Assembly: GCF_030406325.1 (NCBI RefSeq)
Contig: NZ_JAUEQY010000030.1
Location: forward strand, 84,124-148,123
Source: Actinomadura sp. DC4
GTDB taxonomy: Bacteria; Actinomycetota; Actinomycetes; Streptosporangiales; Streptosporangiaceae
Direction: 5' to 3'
Length of the DNA stretch: 64,000 bases
The notes beneath the pieces are model-generated. The model saw only the letters and a list, made by a program, of their open reading frames with translations. It did not search any database and had not been told where the DNA came from. Positions 9,193 to 17,696 of the stretch are shown one piece after another. Position numbers and translations under genes: made by a program. The number at the start of each line of letters is the position of its first letter. The stretch's first letter is position 1.

Positions 9193-10017
9193 GTGGCAGA
9201 GCGTTTGAAGATCCCCGGACTTGCCGGTGAGCTGGCCGCCGAGTTCGCCGGGACGCTGATCCTGATTCTCTTCGGGACGGCCGTCGTGGCGCAGGTCGTG
9301 GCGGGCGGAATCGGCGATCATGACAGCATCGCGTGGGCGTGGGGCCTCGGCGTCACGCTGGGCGTCTACGTGGCGGGGCGCATCAGCGGCGCCCACCTCA
9401 ATCCGGCGGTGACCCTGGCGCTGGCCGTCTTCAAGGGCTTCTCCTGGCGCAAGGTCGCGCCGTACGCGGCGGCGCAGTTCCTCGGCGCTTTCGTGGCCGC
9501 CCTGATCGTCCGCTGGAACTACAGCGAGGTGCTCGGGAAGATGGACCCGGGCCACACGATCAAGACCCAGGGCGTCTTCTCCACGCTGCCCGGCAACGGC
9601 GCGCTCCCCGTGCACACCTGGGGCGCCTTCCGCGACCAGGTGATCGGCACCGCGATCCTGCTCTTCCTGATCCTCGCCGTGACCGACCTGAAGAACTCCG
9701 CGCCCGCCGCCAACCTCACCCCGTTCATCGTCGGCCTCATCGTCGTCGCGATCGGCATGGCCTGGGGGACCGACGCCGGCTACGCCATCAACCCGGCACG
9801 TGACTTCGGCCCGCGCCTGGCCTCGTTCTTCACCGGGTACGGCACGGCCTTCCGCGACCAGTACGGCGGGCTGTACTTCTGGGTGCCCATCGTCGGCCCG
9901 CTCATCGGCGCGGTCCTCGGCGCCGGGCTGTACCAGGCCCTGGTCGCCCGCTTCCTGCCGGCCGAGGAGACCGAGCCGGGTCGCGTCCCGGCCGAGGCCA
10001 CGCCCGAGAACGTCTGA
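9193..10017 (+). CDS. glpF: glycerol facilitator (MIP/aquaglyceroporin)
   Basis: 274 aa inner-membrane channel. Both pore motifs are present: GAHLNPAVTL in the first half and AINPARDFGPRL in the second. The Asp after the second NPAR is typical of glycerol-conducting members rather than strict water channels. Six hydrophobic segments can be seen. The GTG at 9193 is preceded by AAGGAGGAG, so longer in-frame starts are rejected. It is first in the glpF-glpK-glpD operon, 28 bp ahead of glpK, and is divergent from the IclR regulator with two candidate operators between. Confidence 0.94.
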   Translation: MAERLKIPGLAGELAAEFAGTLILILFGTAVVAQVVAGGIGDHDSIAWAWGLGVTLGVYVAGRISGAHLNPAVTLALAVFKGFSWRKVAPYAAAQFLGAFVAALIVRWNYSEVLGKMDPGHTIKTQGVFSTLPGNGALPVHTWGAFRDQVIGTAILLFLILAVTDLKNSAPAANLTPFIVGLIVVAIGMAWGTDAGYAINPARDFGPRLASFFTGYGTAFRDQYGGLYFWVPIVGPLIGAVLGAGLYQALVARFLPAEETEPGRVPAEATPENV

Positions 10018-10045
10018 ACTCAAGCGATAAGAGAGGCGACCTTTC

Positions 10046-11563
10046 ATGGCCGACTTCGTCGGAGCCGTTGACCAGGGCACCACGAGCACGCGTTTCATGA
10101 TTTTCGATCACTCGGGCAACGAGGTGGCCAAGCACCAGCTCGAGCACGAGCAGATCCTCCCCCAGCCCGGCTGGGTCGAGCACAACCCCACCGAGATCTG
10201 GGAGCGCACCAGGTCCGTCATCGAGACCGCGCTGCACGGGGCGAACCTCACCGCCGCCGACCTCGCGGCGCTCGGCATCACCAACCAGCGCGAGACCGCC
10301 GTCGTCTGGAACCGCCGTACCGGGCGTCCCTACTACAACGCGATCGTCTGGCAGGACACCCGTACGGACCGCATCGCCTCGGCGCTCGACCGCGACGGGC
10401 GCGGCGACGTCATCCGGACCAAGGCCGGGCTCCCGCCGGCGACGTACTTCTCCGGCGGCAAGATCCAGTGGATCCTGGAGAACGTCGACGGGGTACGCGA
10501 GGCGGCCGAGGCCGGCGACGCGGTGTTCGGCAACACCGACACCTGGCTGCTGTGGAACCTCACCGGCGGCGCCGCCGGCGGCGTGCACGTGACCGACCCG
10601 ACCAACGCCAGCCGCACGATGCTGATGAACCTCGAGACGCTCGACTGGGACGACGAGCTCCTGTCGTTCTTCAACGTCCCGCGGAGCATGCTGCCGGAGA
10701 TCAAGCCGTCGTCCAACCCGGACTTCTATGGCACGACGCTGGCCAACGGCCCGCTGGGCGGCGAGGTGCCGCTCTCCGGCGACCTCGGCGACCAGCAGGC
10801 GGCGACGGTCGGGCAGGTCTGCTTCGGTGTCGGCGAGGCCAAGAACACCTACGGCACCGGCAACTTCCTGCTGCTCAACACCGGCACCGAGCTCGTACGT
10901 TCCAAGAACGGGCTGCTCACCACGGTCTGCTACCAGTTCGGCTCCGAGGCGCCGGTGTACGCCCTGGAAGGCTCGATCGCGGTGACCGGGTCGGCCGTGC
11001 AGTGGCTGCGCGACCAGCTCGGCATCATCTCGGGCGCCTCCCAGAGCGAGACCCTCGCCCGGCAGGTCGAGGACAACGGCGGCGTCTACTTCGTACCGGC
11101 CTTCTCCGGTCTGTTCGCGCCGTACTGGCGCTCCGACGCCCGCGGCGCGATCGTCGGGCTGTCCCGCTACAACACCAACGCCCACCTGGCGCGGGCGACG
11201 CTGGAGTCGATCTGCTACCAGACCCGCGACGTCGTCGAGGCGATGCGGCAGGACTCCGGGGTCACCCTCGACGTGCTGCGCGTCGACGGCGGCGTGACCG
11301 CGAACGAGCTGTGCATGGAGCTGCAGGCCGACATCCTCGGCGTGCCGGTCTCCAAGCCGGTCGTCGCGGAGACGACGGCGCTCGGCGCGGCGTACGCCGC
11401 CGGCCTCGCGACCGGGTTCTGGAACTCCACCGAGGAGCTCAAGCAGAACTGGAACGAGGACAAGCGGTGGGAGCCGCGCTGGAGCGATGACCAGCGGTCC
11501 ACCGGCTACGCCGGCTGGAAGAAGGCGGTCGACCGCACCCTCGACTGGGTCGACGTGGACTGA
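10046..11563 (+). CDS. glpK: glycerol kinase (second copy, in the glpFKD operon)
   Basis: 505 aa FGGY kinase. Motifs are [39 protein letters not shown] and [15 protein letters not shown]. It converts glycerol entering through GlpF to glycerol-3-phosphate, the GlpD substrate. GAGAGGCGAC precedes the ATG. It is the copy most closely linked to the pathway. Streptomyces-type operons carry a single kinase at this position, so the extra kinase at 6588 is the odd one. Confidence 0.95.
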   Translation: MADFVGAVDQGTTSTRFMIFDHSGNEVAKHQLEHEQILPQPGWVEHNPTEIWERTRSVIETALHGANLTAADLAALGITNQRETAVVWNRRTGRPYYNAIVWQDTRTDRIASALDRDGRGDVIRTKAGLPPATYFSGGKIQWILENVDGVREAAEAGDAVFGNTDTWLLWNLTGGAAGGVHVTDPTNASRTMLMNLETLDWDDELLSFFNVPRSMLPEIKPSSNPDFYGTTLANGPLGGEVPLSGDLGDQQAATVGQVCFGVGEAKNTYGTGNFLLLNTGTELVRSKNGLLTTVCYQFGSEAPVYALEGSIAVTGSAVQWLRDQLGIISGASQSETLARQVEDNGGVYFVPAFSGLFAPYWRSDARGAIVGLSRYNTNAHLARATLESICYQTRDVVEAMRQDSGVTLDVLRVDGGVTANELCMELQADILGVPVSKPVVAETTALGAAYAAGLATGFWNSTEELKQNWNEDKRWEPRWSDDQRSTGYAGWKKAVDRTLDWVDVD

Positions 11564-11574
11564 CGTTCGACGAC

Positions 11575-11606
11575 GGGCGGGGCGCGCCGGTACGGGCGCC
11601 CCGCCC
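11575..11606 (+). terminator. strong hairpin between glpK and glpD
   Basis: Two perfectly complementary 11-base arms (11575-11585 and 11596-11606, GGGCGGGGCGC) with a 10-nt loop. There is no T-tract, so it may act as partial terminator or mRNA stabiliser that sets the ratio of glpFK to glpD message. Confidence 0.55.
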
Positions 11607-11644
11607 GCCGCCCTCTCGTCCCTTAGCTTTGAGGAGCCTGAGAA

Positions 11645-13351
11645 ATGAAACCCGCATCCCTGGGACCGGCCTACCGCGCGCGGGCCGTGCGCGAGCTGGC
11701 GGACCAAGAGTTCGACGTCCTGGTCGTGGGCGGCGGCGTGGTGGGCGCGGGCGCCGCGCTCGACGCCGTGTCGCGCGGTCTGTCCGTCGGCCTGGTCGAG
11801 GCCGCGGACTGGGCGGCCGGCACCTCCAGCCGGTCGAGCAAACTGATCCACGGTGGCCTGCGCTACCTCGAGCAGCGCGACTTCGGTCTCGTACGCGAGG
11901 CACTTCGGGAGCGCGCCTTGCTGCTGACCAGGATCGCGCCGCACCTGGTGCACCCGGTCCCGTTCCTGTACCCGCTGAAGCACCGGATGTGGGAACGCTT
12001 CTACGTCGGCGCGGGCATCGGCCTGTACGACACGATGGGCGGCTCCGGAGCGGTGCCCCGGCACCGGCACCTGAGCCACCGCCGCGCGCTGCGCATGGCG
12101 CCGGCCCTGCGCGGCGACTCCTTCGTCGGCGCGATCCAGTACTTCGACGCCCAGGTGGACGACGCGCGCTTCACGATGACGCTCGCCCGTACGGCAGCAG
12201 AGTACGGCGCGACGGTCGTGAGCCGCGCCCGCGCGACGGGTTTCGTCCGCGAGGGCGAGCGCGTGACCGGCGCCCGCGTACACGACCTGGAGAACGACCA
12301 GGAGATCACCGTACGGGCCCGCGAGGTCATCAACGCGACCGGCGTGTGGACCGATGAGACCCACCGGCTGGCCGGCGCCCGCGGGGACGTGGAGGTCCGC
12401 GCCTCCAAGGGTGTGCACATCCTCGTCCCGCGCGACCGGATCCGGCTGGACACGGGCCTGATCATGCGTACGGAGAAGAGCGTGCTGTTCGTCATCCCGT
12501 GGGGACGGCACTGGATCATCGGCACGACCGACACGGCCTGGGAACAGGAGGTGGACGAGCCGGCCGCCAGCGGCGCGGACGTGGACTACCTGCTCGAACA
12601 CGTGAACTCGGTGCTCGCGATCCCGCTGGCGCACGACGACATCGAGGCGGTGTACGCGGGCCTGCGGCCGCTCGTCTCCGGGGGGTCAGCCGAGACGACC
12701 AAGCTGTCCCGCGAGCACACGGTCTCCCGTCCGGTGCCGGGCCTCACGGTGATCGCCGGAGGGAAGTTCACGACGTACCGGGTGATGGCCGAGGACGTGG
12801 TCGACGTCGCCGCCGAACGCCTGCCGACGAACGTGCCGGCCTCGGCGACCCACCGCCTGCCCCTCGCGGGCGCGGTGGGGTACGAGGTGCTGTGGAACGA
12901 CCGCCGCCGCCTGGCCGCCCGCGCGAACCTGCACGTCGCACGGATCGAGCACCTGCTGAACCGTTACGGCTCCTGCGTGGACGAGCTCCTAGAGCTGATC
13001 GAGTCCGACCCGTCGCTGGGCGAGCCGCTTCCGGCCGCGACGGACTATCTGAAGGCGGAGGCGGTGTACGCGGTGACGCACGAGGGCGCCCTGCACGTGG
13101 AGGACGTCCTGCGCCGCCGCCTGCGCGCCTCGATGGAGGAATGGGACCAGGGAGCGGCCGCCGCGCCGGAGGTCGCGGCGTTGATCGCCCCGTATCTGGG
13201 CTGGGACGCCGAGACGGTGAAGCGAGAGACGGAACACTATCTGCGCCACGTCGACGCCGAACGCGAGGCCCGGCGCAGCCAGGACGACGAGAGCGCCGCG
13301 GCGGCGCTGGGCGAGGCCCCGGCCCTGTTCCCGGACCGGGCCGCCTCCTGA
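11645..13351 (+). CDS. glpD: aerobic glycerol-3-phosphate dehydrogenase (FAD)
   Basis: 568 aa flavoprotein that oxidises glycerol-3-phosphate to dihydroxyacetone phosphate at the membrane and passes electrons to quinone. The FAD-binding motif VLVVGGGVVGAGAALDAVSRG is at ~25-45, the GlpD signature SSRSSKLIHGGLRYLE at ~60, and the C-terminal GlpD cap domain at ~410-540. TTGAGGAG precedes the ATG at 11645. It follows glpF and glpK in the same direction and is closed by a strong terminator. Confidence 0.95.
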   Translation: MKPASLGPAYRARAVRELADQEFDVLVVGGGVVGAGAALDAVSRGLSVGLVEAADWAAGTSSRSSKLIHGGLRYLEQRDFGLVREALRERALLLTRIAPHLVHPVPFLYPLKHRMWERFYVGAGIGLYDTMGGSGAVPRHRHLSHRRALRMAPALRGDSFVGAIQYFDAQVDDARFTMTLARTAAEYGATVVSRARATGFVREGERVTGARVHDLENDQEITVRAREVINATGVWTDETHRLAGARGDVEVRASKGVHILVPRDRIRLDTGLIMRTEKSVLFVIPWGRHWIIGTTDTAWEQEVDEPAASGADVDYLLEHVNSVLAIPLAHDDIEAVYAGLRPLVSGGSAETTKLSREHTVSRPVPGLTVIAGGKFTTYRVMAEDVVDVAAERLPTNVPASATHRLPLAGAVGYEVLWNDRRRLAARANLHVARIEHLLNRYGSCVDELLELIESDPSLGEPLPAATDYLKAEAVYAVTHEGALHVEDVLRRRLRASMEEWDQGAAAAPEVAALIAPYLGWDAETVKRETEHYLRHVDAEREARRSQDDESAAAALGEAPALFPDRAAS

Positions 13352-13377
13352 CCTGACCCCCTCACCCCGAGCGGCAC

Positions 13378-13408
13378 GGGGCCTCGCACTCGTTCGGTGC
13401 GAGGCCCC
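13378..13408 (+). terminator. glpD terminator
   Basis: 12-base perfectly complementary arms (GGGGCCTCGCAC and its complement) around TCGTTCG. It lies 26 nt after glpD and 31 nt before the end of the convergent small-peptide gene, so it may serve both. Confidence 0.75.
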
Positions 13409-13439
13409 GCCGGTGGTTCACCGGGTGCTTCTGAGCCGG

Positions 13440-13646
13440 TCAGCACCAGTCCCAGTCGTCCCAGTCGTCGCAGCAGTCCCAGCCGCAGCCCCACCAGGAG
13501 ACCAGGTGGCTGCTGAGGTGCTGACCGGTGACCGGAGCGCTTGCCGTTGCCGCGCCCGCAGGGGTCGCCGCACCCATCGTGAGGGCGGCCGCGCCCGCGA
13601 AGGCCGCACCGGAGATGGCTACCGCGAGTCGCTTCGAAATTGCCAT
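13440..13646 (-). CDS. small secreted Trp/Asp/Cys-rich peptide, unknown family
   Basis: 68 aa. A clear signal peptide has KR near the start, a hydrophobic Ala-rich core and an AxA-type site near residues 30-32 (ATPAGA). The predicted mature peptide of ~36 aa ends in WWGCGWDCCDDWDDWDWC: four Cys, six Trp and six Asp in 18 residues. GGGAGGTAG stands 7 nt before the ATG, and the AT-rich stretch upstream is a good promoter region, so this is a real gene despite its size. I do not recognise the family. Disulfide formation is likely after export; metal binding, surface activity or antimicrobial action are all possible. No modification enzyme lies next to it. Confidence 0.75.
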   Translation of the reverse strand: MAISKRLAVAISGAAFAGAAALTMGAATPAGAATASAPVTGQHLSSHLVSWWGCGWDCCDDWDDWDWC

Positions 13647-13660
13647 GGAAACTACCTCCC

Positions 13661-14072
13661 TGGTTGGTACCCGACGGCATGACCGGTCATTGTCATGCCA
13701 GGCAATTTGTGGCTTTTATGGCCTCATCGCCTAATTACACCTCACATGGTCGGATCGTCAGACGCAATACCGACAAAGGGCAATATGCAACATCTTGACC
13801 ACTATTGGGTGGGTTTGACTGGCCTCGGTAAAGCCCACGAACGCCCTGGCAGCAGGGCATCCGGCGGCGTTACAGCCCGAAAATAGGGCAAGATGCCAAC
13901 TGTCCATTCCATGGCCTCGCCAATGGCCCGCCATGGGCTGTTCGTGGCTGATTCGCGGGCCGCGGACTCCAGGCCGGGGACCAACGGCGCTCCGGACCGG
14001 ACCGTACGGCCCTGAAACCGCCCCCCGCTCACGCGTTCTGATGAAGGGAGCCGAGCGGGGAGGTGCCGCCGA
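13661..14072. other. AT-richer intergenic region between the peptide gene and the first usp gene
   Basis: About 410 bp with noticeably more A/T than its surroundings, especially 13680-13830. It must hold the promoter of the leftward peptide gene and of the rightward stress gene. A GCCC/GGGC inverted repeat lies at 13875-13889 and a weak DevR-like box at 13999. No convincing reading frame was found. Confidence 0.6.
13999..14012. promoter_or_regulatory. weak DevR-like box before the first usp gene
   Basis: GGACCGTACGGCCC, 60 nt before the ATG at 14073. The match to the GGGACCTTCGKCCC-type boxes in this cluster is partial, but the distance to the start codon is the same as for the better boxes. 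Confidence 0.35.
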
Positions 14073-14942
14073 ATGAGCACGATCATCGTGGGCGCGGACG
14101 GCTCGCGCGACAGTCTGCGGGCGGTCGAGTGGGCCGCCGAGGAGGCGGCGCTGCGCAAGGCGTCCCTGCGGATCGTGCACGCCGCGGCGCCCTGGCTGCA
14201 TGATCGGAACGTCGACCCGCGCCTCCTCGCCGTACGCGACTGGCTGCTCGCCGGCGGCCGGGAGGTCCTCGACGCGGCGGCCGGGACCGCCCGCGCCCGC
14301 GCGCCCGGCATCGACGCCGGCGGCGAGATGGTGCCCGGCGGCGCCTCACGGGCCCTGCTGGAACGGTCGGCGTCCGGCGGCGCCTCCATGATCGTGCTCG
14401 GCGGCCACGGTGTGGGCACGGTCGCGGGCCTGCTGCTCGGGTCGACGGCGTTGCAGGTCGTCGCGCACACGACGGTGCCCGCCGTGGTCGTACGGCACCT
14501 GGAGCCGATGCGGCGCCAGGAGATCGCGGTCGGCGTCGACGGGCCGCCGAGCGGTGAGCCGGCCCTCGCCTTCGCCTTCGAGGAGGCCGCACTCCGCGGC
14601 GCGCGCCTGCGCGCCGTGCACGTGTGGTCCGATCCTGGCGCGATCGGGCCCGGCGGCATGACGCCGCTGGTCTACAACCCCGAGGTGGTGAACGGCGAGC
14701 ACGCCCGCAGGCTGGACGACGAGCTGGAGACGTGGCGGTGGAAGTACCCCGAGGTCGAGGTCGTCACCGAGGTCGTGCACGGGCGTCCCGTACGCATCCT
14801 CGCCGGTGTCTCCGCCCGCGCCGACCTCCTGGTGGTGGGCACGCGCGGCCGGGGCGGGTTCGCCGGTCTCGTCCTCGGTTCGGTCAGTCACGGGCTCCTG
14901 CACCACGCGCACTGCCCGCTGGCCGTCATCCCCTCCGGATGA
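14073..14942 (+). CDS. tandem universal stress protein (two UspA domains)
   Basis: 289 aa with two UspA folds (~1-140 and ~150-289). The ATP-binding signatures are intact in both: VLGGHGVGTVAGLLLGSTALQV and VVGTRGRGGFAGLVLGSVS. Tandem Usp proteins of this type are hallmark members of the DosR regulon in mycobacteria. GGGGAGGTG stands upstream of the ATG. It is the first gene of the dormancy-like island and is followed by the nitroreductase in the same direction after a gap holding a better DevR-like box. Confidence 0.9.
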   Translation: MSTIIVGADGSRDSLRAVEWAAEEAALRKASLRIVHAAAPWLHDRNVDPRLLAVRDWLLAGGREVLDAAAGTARARAPGIDAGGEMVPGGASRALLERSASGGASMIVLGGHGVGTVAGLLLGSTALQVVAHTTVPAVVVRHLEPMRRQEIAVGVDGPPSGEPALAFAFEEAALRGARLRAVHVWSDPGAIGPGGMTPLVYNPEVVNGEHARRLDDELETWRWKYPEVEVVTEVVHGRPVRILAGVSARADLLVVGTRGRGGFAGLVLGSVSHGLLHHAHCPLAVIPSG

Positions 14943-14963
14943 GCGAGAGGTCCCGGCCTGCCG

Positions 14964-14977
14964 AGGACCTTCGTCCC
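14964..14977. promoter_or_regulatory. DevR/DosR-type box before the nitroreductase gene
   Basis: AGGACCTTCGTCCC: GGAC and GTCC half-sites around four bases, the same architecture as the mycobacterial GGGAC-TWWA-GTCCC box. It ends 59 nt before the ATG at 15037. A TACGAT that could be the -10 lies at 15014. Confidence 0.65.
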
Positions 14978-15036
14978 TGCCCGACTCGGGGCGGGGATGG
15001 TGCGCTGGATACCTACGATTCGACCAGGAGCCGCCG

Positions 15037-16017
15037 ATGGATGCCGTGGAGACGCCGCGGGCGGACCGGATCGCGCACTCGCTCGTCGACGCCGCCGTGT
15101 GGGCGCCTTCGGTGTACGACACCCAGCCATGGTGGTTCGGCACGCGCGGCTCGACCGTCACCCTGCACGCCGACGCCGAGCGCCGGCTGGAGGTGGCCGA
15201 TCCGGACGGCCGCGAGATGTTCATCAGCTGCGGCGCGGCGCTCTACACGCTGCGCCTGGGGGTCCGCGCCCTCGGCCGTACGCCGGAGGTCCGGATGCTG
15301 TCCGACCGGCGGCGGCCCGGCCTGATCGCCGACGTCGGCGTCGGTGTGGAACAGCCGGTCACCGCCGAGGAACGCCAGATGTACGCGCAGGTCGCCCGCA
15401 GGCACACCCACAGCGGCGGATTCCGCCCCGGCGGCATGCCGATCGGGCTCCTCCAGGCGCTGCGCACCCACGCCTACTCCGAGCAGGTCTGCCTGCGGAT
15501 CGTCGCCGACCCCAGAACCCGGATCGCGCTCGCCGCCCTCACCGAGGCGGCCGAGCAGGTGCAGCGCCAGAACCCCGCCTACGTCGCCGAGGCCGCCCGC
15601 TGGACCCAGGACGCCCACCGTACGGCCGGAGAGCGTGAGGAGACCTGTCCGAGCGAGTCGGCGCACCTGAACGCCGACTTCGCCGGGTGCGACTTCGCCC
15701 GTGGCCAGGGCTGGGGCCCGGCCGGTTCCGCCCAGCGGGACGCCACGGGCGTCGTCGCCATCCTGCTGACCGACGGGGACGAACGGAGCGACTGGCTGTG
15801 CGCCGGCCAGGCCCTGCAGCGGATCCTGCTGTGCGCCGCCGAGTACGAGGTGTCGGCGGCCTTCCACGGCCAGGCGCTGGAGGTGCCGGAACTGCGGGAG
15901 TTCGTCCGGAACCGCTTCTGCGATGGCGCCCACCCGCAGGTGATCATGCGGCTGGGGGTCGCCCACCCCGGCGCGGTGCGCCGGTCGGTCACCGAGCTGA
16001 CCCGGGGCGAGCTGTGA
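15037..16017 (+). CDS. Acg-type nitroreductase/FMN-binding family protein
   Basis: 326 aa. Two nitroreductase-like halves are visible: an N-terminal part with AAVWAPSVYDTQPWWFGTRG, where the NTQPW-type motif typically binds FMN phosphate, and a C-terminal part with DGDERSDWLCAGQALQRILL. This is the pattern of mycobacterial Acg (Rv2032), a DosR-regulon flavoprotein that may sequester FMN. AGGAG precedes the ATG at 15037 by 6 nt. It stops 3 nt before the convergent devR gene. The enzymatic activity of the family is uncertain. Confidence 0.82.
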   Translation: MDAVETPRADRIAHSLVDAAVWAPSVYDTQPWWFGTRGSTVTLHADAERRLEVADPDGREMFISCGAALYTLRLGVRALGRTPEVRMLSDRRRPGLIADVGVGVEQPVTAEERQMYAQVARRHTHSGGFRPGGMPIGLLQALRTHAYSEQVCLRIVADPRTRIALAALTEAAEQVQRQNPAYVAEAARWTQDAHRTAGEREETCPSESAHLNADFAGCDFARGQGWGPAGSAQRDATGVVAILLTDGDERSDWLCAGQALQRILLCAAEYEVSAAFHGQALEVPELREFVRNRFCDGAHPQVIMRLGVAHPGAVRRSVTELTRGEL

Positions 16018-16020
16018 CGC

Positions 16021-16677
16021 TCAGTCGTCCCGCGAGCGGTCGCCGGTCGCCTTGAGCTGGGCGACGAAGGCCGCGGCCTGCGTACGGCGGCGCATGTCGA
16101 GCTTGGTGAACAGGTTCGAGACGTAGTTCTTGACCGTCTTCTCGGCCAGGAAGAGCCGCTCGCCGATCTGCCGGTTCGTGAGCCCCTCGCCGATGAGCTC
16201 GAGGATCTGGCGCTCCTGGTCGGACAGGGTGGACAGCGGATCCTTGCGGGTCTGGCGCTCGCGGAGCCGGTGGAGCATCTGGGCGGTGCTGTGCGGGTCC
16301 AGCAGAGACTGCCCGGAGGCCACCGTACGGACCGCGGAGATCAGGTCGGACCCGTGGATCTGCTTCAGGACGTAGCCGGCGGCACCCGCCATGACCGCGT
16401 CGAACAACGCCTCCTCGTCGGAGAACGAGGTGAGCATCAGGCAGGCGAGCCCCGGAAGCCGCGAGCGGATCTCCCGGCAGACGCTCACGCCGTCGCCGTC
16501 GGGCAGCCGTACGTCCAGGACCGCGACGTCGGGCCGTACGGCGGGGATCCGCGCGATGGCGTGGGCGGCGGTGGCGGCCTCGCCGGCGATCTCGATGTCG
16601 GACTCGGACTCGAGCAGGGCGGCGACGCCGCGCCGTACCACTTCGTGGTCGTCGAGCAGGAATACCCGGATCGTCAT
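16021..16677 (-). CDS. devR: DevR/DosR-type NarL-family response regulator
   Basis: 218 aa. The receiver domain (~1-120) has the acidic pair DD at 9-10, phospho-acceptor Asp55 in VLDVRLPDGDG, Thr83 and Lys105. The LuxR-type helix-turn-helix (~150-210) has SDQERQILELIGEGLTNRQIGERLFLAEKTVKNYVSNL. Overall size and spacing match DevR/DosR. In mycobacteria it activates dormancy genes on hypoxia, NO or CO after phosphorylation by DevS/DosT kinases. No histidine kinase is in the window. Its neighbours are classical DosR-regulon families, and a box-like palindrome 102 nt upstream suggests autoregulation. The assignment to DevR rather than another NarL protein rests largely on context. Confidence 0.85.
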   Translation of the reverse strand: MTIRVFLLDDHEVVRRGVAALLESESDIEIAGEAATAAHAIARIPAVRPDVAVLDVRLPDGDGVSVCREIRSRLPGLACLMLTSFSDEEALFDAVMAGAAGYVLKQIHGSDLISAVRTVASGQSLLDPHSTAQMLHRLRERQTRKDPLSTLSDQERQILELIGEGLTNRQIGERLFLAEKTVKNYVSNLFTKLDMRRRTQAAAFVAQLKATGDRSRDD

Positions 16678-16779
16678 GCCCTGCCCCCGTCATCCGTGCG
16701 GGCCGGCGGTCGCCGGCCCTGTGTCCTCACGTTAGGAGGCGTTCCTCAGTTCAGCGCGGAACGAACGTCGGCGATCCTC

Positions 16780-16793
16780 AAGACCTAGGTCCC
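16780..16793. promoter_or_regulatory. DevR-type box upstream of devR
   Basis: AAGACCTAGGTCCC, which reads GGGACCTAGGTCTT toward devR. It contains the perfect palindrome GACCTAGGTC and lies 102 nt before the devR ATG. Confidence 0.5.
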
Positions 16794-16810
16794 TTGCGCG
16801 ATCGCCGGAA

Positions 16811-17398
16811 TCAGGGCAGCCCGGTCCAGCGGGGCGCGACCGCGGCCCACTCGCGCTCCCACAGGTCGATGCGGCGGCGTTCGAGCCGCCGGTCGATCAG
16901 CGTTCGGGCGGCGGAGTGCAGCAGCGCGATCAGCGTGAGGGCCGTCACCGCGGCCATGATGCTGTCGGCGACCGTCTGGGAGTGCTTGCGCGGATGCGAG
17001 GTCAGCCGGCCCTCGCGGTCGATCCAGACGGAGCGGTGCGTGCCGACCGGCTCGCCTCCCGCAGTCGGGACGACGGCGCTGTGGCCGGCCCCGGCGGCGT
17101 CGTGCCAGCCGATGCGCACGGCCTGGTCGAGGACGCCCCGCGACCCCGTGGGCGAGGCGTCGATGACGACGGCGTCCACCAGGTGGCGGGTGTGCGCCTG
17201 CAGGCGTTCGGCCCGGGCCCCGGCGCCCCCGGCCACCCGTGCGGTCACCAGGACCGTGAGCGGCGCGAGAACCAGGAAGAGCACGCCGAGCGCGATCATC
17301 GCGCGTGCGTGCGTACGGTCGACCGGACGCCGCAGCGGGTTGCGATCGGGGCGCAGGTAACGGATCACGCCCAACAGGTTGATCGTGAAGGTTCGCAT
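16811..17398 (-). CDS. Rv1733c-like two-helix membrane protein
   Basis: 195 aa with two membrane segments, about residues 35-58 and 145-165, and an exported or periplasmic-side domain between them containing GEPVGTHRSVWIDREGRL. The N-terminal NPLRRPVDR followed by the first helix, and the SVWID-D/E-G-L segment, recall Mycobacterium tuberculosis Rv1733c, a DosR-regulon membrane protein of unknown function. I chose the ATG at 17398 because GGAGGTG stands 7 nt upstream. It is co-directional with devR, 133 bp ahead of it. Similarity to Rv1733c is from memory of the family and should be tested. Confidence 0.72.
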   Translation of the reverse strand: MRTFTINLLGVIRYLRPDRNPLRRPVDRTHARAMIALGVLFLVLAPLTVLVTARVAGGAGARAERLQAHTRHLVDAVVIDASPTGSRGVLDQAVRIGWHDAAGAGHSAVVPTAGGEPVGTHRSVWIDREGRLTSHPRKHSQTVADSIMAAVTALTLIALLHSAARTLIDRRLERRRIDLWEREWAAVAPRWTGLP

Positions 17399-17630
17399 CG
17401 GACACCTCCGCAACGGCCTTTCACCGTCAGACTAGGCGGTTCGGCCCTGACAGGGGAGGGGCGTCGGCATACGTGCCACGTCCCGTTCAGCCCCATGCCG
17501 GCAAGGGCTTGGCCCCCTGACCGGTCTCTGACGGACCCCGCCGTGAGCCGGGCCGCGCCGCGGCGAGCCGAGAACCCCAGCATCGCGCCGTCCGAGCGGG
17601 CCGGAACAGGGGCTGCCGGGCCGTGTCGAG

Positions 17631-17644
17631 GGGACTTTCGGCCT
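17631..17644. promoter_or_regulatory. DevR-type box before the second usp gene
   Basis: GGGACTTTCGGCCT, with a good left half-site GGGAC and a weaker right half. It ends 52 nt before the ATG at 17697. Confidence 0.5.
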
Positions 17645-17696
17645 CTTCTGGACCCGTGCCCTCCTCCACGACCCTGAGAGGGAGGGGGAGGCGCCG

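Noticed and set aside
13695..13886. 63-codon plus-strand frame in the AT-richer gap
   Set aside because: It has a Trp/His-rich, structureless composition, no ribosome site, and lies in the likely promoter region of the leftward peptide gene.
17434..17447. DevR-like box before the Rv1733c-like gene
   Set aside because: AGGCGGTTCGGCCC matches only in the right half, and its distance to the start (35 nt) differs from the other boxes; a TAGTCT -10-like sequence overlaps it. Too weak to list.
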